Source: Paraburkholderia eburnea
Lineage (GTDB): Bacteria > Pseudomonadota > Gammaproteobacteria > Burkholderiales > Burkholderiaceae
Reading direction: 5' to 3'
Assembly: GCF_002917095.1 (NCBI RefSeq)
Contig: NZ_PQGA01000016.1
Location: 83,488-147,487, forward strand
Length of the DNA stretch: 64,000 nucleotides
Below, piece by piece: positions 62,540-64,000 of this stretch. Below the pieces are notes generated by a model. That model was not told where the DNA came from and did not search any database. It saw only the letters and a list, made by a program, of their open reading frames with translations. The translations under genes and the position numbers were made by a program. Positions within the stretch are counted from its first letter, which is position 1, and every line of letters starts with the position of its first letter.

Positions 62540-63706
62540 ATGAGAAACCACAAAATCAAAGTCAGCGTTATCGCTGTTGCAGCTTTCGCGGCATCCTCGG
62601 CAGCAATGGCACAGTCGTCGGTCACCCTGTATGGCATGCTCGACGCAGGTATCAGCTATACCTCGAACGTCGGTGGTCACAAGGAAGTTGGCCTTGCCGG
62701 CGGTGCCGCAGGCTCGAACAAGTGGGGTCTCAAGGGTCAGGAAGATCTCGGCGGCGGCCTCAAGGCAGTCTTCAAACTCGAAAACGGGTTCAACATTGCT
62801 ACCGGCGGCATCGGCGGCCAGGGTCCCATTGGATCCTCGCGTTCGCTTTTCAACCGTCAAGCCTACGTAGGCCTCGCCTCGGACCAGTATGGTACGGTGC
62901 GTTTGGGTCGCCAGCTTGACGCTGTCACGGAAATGGTTCAAGGCCTGACGGGCGACGGCATTTCGGCGTCGGCATTCTCGACCCCGGGCGACGTTGACAA
63001 CAACGACAACACGACGAACCAGAACAACGCCGTCAAATACATTTCGCCGATCTTCAACGGCTTCCAGGTTGAAGGCGCGTACTCCTTCGGCGGTGTTGCC
63101 GGTGCTACGGGTTCGGGTCAATCGTGGTCGGTCGCCGCGGACTACGCTCAAGGTGGTCTGACGGCCGCTGGCGGTTACTTCCGTGCTGTCAACCAAGGTG
63201 CGAACGGTTGGGAAAACGCAACGGCACAACCGTCGTTCGGCGGTGCCCTGGGCTATCCGAGCTCGGGTTACAACGGTGGTAATGCGTTCAAGAGCGCGGG
63301 CATCGCTCAAATCGCTGGCCAATACCAGTTTGGTCAGTACACGGCTGGCCTGCGGTACTCGAACGCCCAGTACCAGGGTTTCGATGGCCAACCGTCGATC
63401 CACTTCAACGTGCTGGCCGGCCTTCTGCAGTATCAGGTAACTCCGGCGCTTGCGCTGGATGCTGAATACACGTACGTCTATGGTTCGGCGGCCACGCCCG
63501 AGCAAGCCGCTCAGGGCCATACGATGGCTTCGATCAACCAGGTGTCGCTGGGTGCTACGTACGCGCTGTCGAAGAGCACCTCGCTCTACGCCATGGGTGC
63601 CTACGTCCATGCTTTGGGCGCTCAGGCTTCGGCTGCTGACTTCGGTAACACCGCATCGGGCGGCAACCAGATTCAAGTCAACGTTGGCATGTACCACGCC
63701 TTCTAA
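62540..63706 (+). CDS. Outer-membrane porin 3 (probable major general porin)
   Basis: A 388-residue porin with signal peptide MRNHKIKVSVIAVAAFAASS ending near AMA-QSSVTLYG. Blocks SVTLYGMLDAGISY, WGLKGQEDLGGG and FNRQAYVGLASDQYG are typical, and it ends NVGMYHAF. Codon choice differs from neighbours: many GGT, GCT, CGT, AAC and TTC codons and less third-position GC, the pattern of a highly expressed gene. This suggests one of the main general porins of the cell rather than a substrate-specific one. Confidence 0.92.
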   Translation: MRNHKIKVSVIAVAAFAASSAAMAQSSVTLYGMLDAGISYTSNVGGHKEVGLAGGAAGSNKWGLKGQEDLGGGLKAVFKLENGFNIATGGIGGQGPIGSSRSLFNRQAYVGLASDQYGTVRLGRQLDAVTEMVQGLTGDGISASAFSTPGDVDNNDNTTNQNNAVKYISPIFNGFQVEGAYSFGGVAGATGSGQSWSVAADYAQGGLTAAGGYFRAVNQGANGWENATAQPSFGGALGYPSSGYNGGNAFKSAGIAQIAGQYQFGQYTAGLRYSNAQYQGFDGQPSIHFNVLAGLLQYQVTPALALDAEYTYVYGSAATPEQAAQGHTMASINQVSLGATYALSKSTSLYAMGAYVHALGAQASAADFGNTASGGNQIQVNVGMYHAF

Positions 63707-63722
63707 TCGCAGGTTTGGAAGT

Positions 63723-63748
63723 CCGGAGTAGTGGATGCATTACTCCGG
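63723..63748 (+). terminator. Hairpin after porin 3
   Basis: CCGGAGTA pairs with TACTCCGG across a 10-base loop, 17 bases after the porin stop. No T-run follows, so it may stabilise the 3' end or need Rho. Confidence 0.5.
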
Positions 63749-63951
63749 CAAAGAAGCGTTCCGCTAGTGACCGCACCTCAAGCCATCCCCCCGCCATTGG
63801 AAACCCGTTCTTCGGCCATCGCGATGAGGCGAGCGATATTTTCCTCGTCGATTCGATAGACGCGGACTACGACGCGCTCGCGAGCAGCCGTTTCAGCCGC
63901 GCTACAAGATCGCGCTACGCTGGCTCCGGCCGGCACCGAACTGGAGGAAAC

Positions 63952-64000
63952 ATGAAACAAAACAAACTGTTGCGTGCTGCACGAATGACGTCTTTCGTGG
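63952..64000 (+). CDS. Start of a gene running off the right edge
   Basis: Sixteen codons after a strong GGAGGAAAC ribosome site, reading MKQNKLLRAARMTSFV. The basic N-terminus before an apparently hydrophobic stretch suggests an exported protein. Nothing more can be said from the part visible. Confidence 0.5.
   Translation, partial: MKQNKLLRAARMTSFV

Noticed and set aside
63778..63960. 60-codon minus-strand frame between porin 3 and the last gene
   Set aside because: It overlaps the ribosome site of the next gene, has no recognised domain and no clear ribosome site of its own.

Overview
The window comes from a high-GC betaproteobacterium, most likely Paraburkholderia/Burkholderia sensu lato or a close relative. 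Signs are the OpcP-type porins ending in ...RHRF/YHAF, Burkholderiales-restricted families (DUF3331, DUF4148), the PrpR-prpB-prpC-acnD-prpF layout and very dense high-GC coding with long antisense shadow ORFs. It reads as chromosomal. No tRNA, rRNA, CRISPR array, phage or intact insertion sequence was seen.

Region 1 (1-23.9 kb) is mostly conserved metabolism: the N-terminus of a B12-dependent ribonucleotide reductase, a hotdog thioesterase, an AI-2E family permease, an esterase, an OpgC-like acyltransferase and a degenerate NlpD-type lipoprotein. Next is a complete 2-methylcitrate operon (prpB, prpC, acnD, prpF) under a divergent sigma-54 activator PrpR, with a visible -24/-12 promoter and a palindrome. 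A DUF559 nuclease-like gene framed by two inverted REP-like hairpins sits between acnD and prpF. Then come a periplasmic molybdenum hydroxylase (2Fe-2S subunit, Tat-type Mo subunit, tri-heme cytochrome c), a 3-methyladenine glycosylase, a DUF4148 protein, a CBS-domain protein and ribA.

Region 2 (24-35 kb) handles amino acids and amines: D-serine ammonia-lyase with a divergent LysR regulator, a tandem glycine riboswitch in front of a DadA-like FAD amino-acid dehydrogenase, and a four-gene operon (ureohydrolase, aldehyde dehydrogenase, NCS1 permease, GMC oxidoreductase) with its own divergent LysR regulator.

Region 3 (35-57 kb) is the most unusual. It carries three DUF849/BKACE beta-keto acid cleavage enzyme paralogues, three AraC-type regulators of one family, two TauD-type dioxygenases, two paralogous MFS transporters, two porins, a stand-alone Rieske protein overlapping a repetitive 39-codon ORF, and a MalT-like LuxR regulator. 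That regulator diverges from a run of quinone reductase, TauD, BKACE, alpha/beta hydrolase, two SDRs, MFS and porin genes. It looks like a duplicated and diverged catabolic module that ends in acetyl-CoA-dependent beta-keto acid cleavage. The substrate cannot be read from sequence.

Region 4 (57-64 kb) has an SdsA-type alkyl sulfatase co-directional with a GMC alcohol dehydrogenase, remnants of a porin and of IS3- and IS21-type transposases, a highly expressed-looking general porin, and the start of another gene at the right edge.
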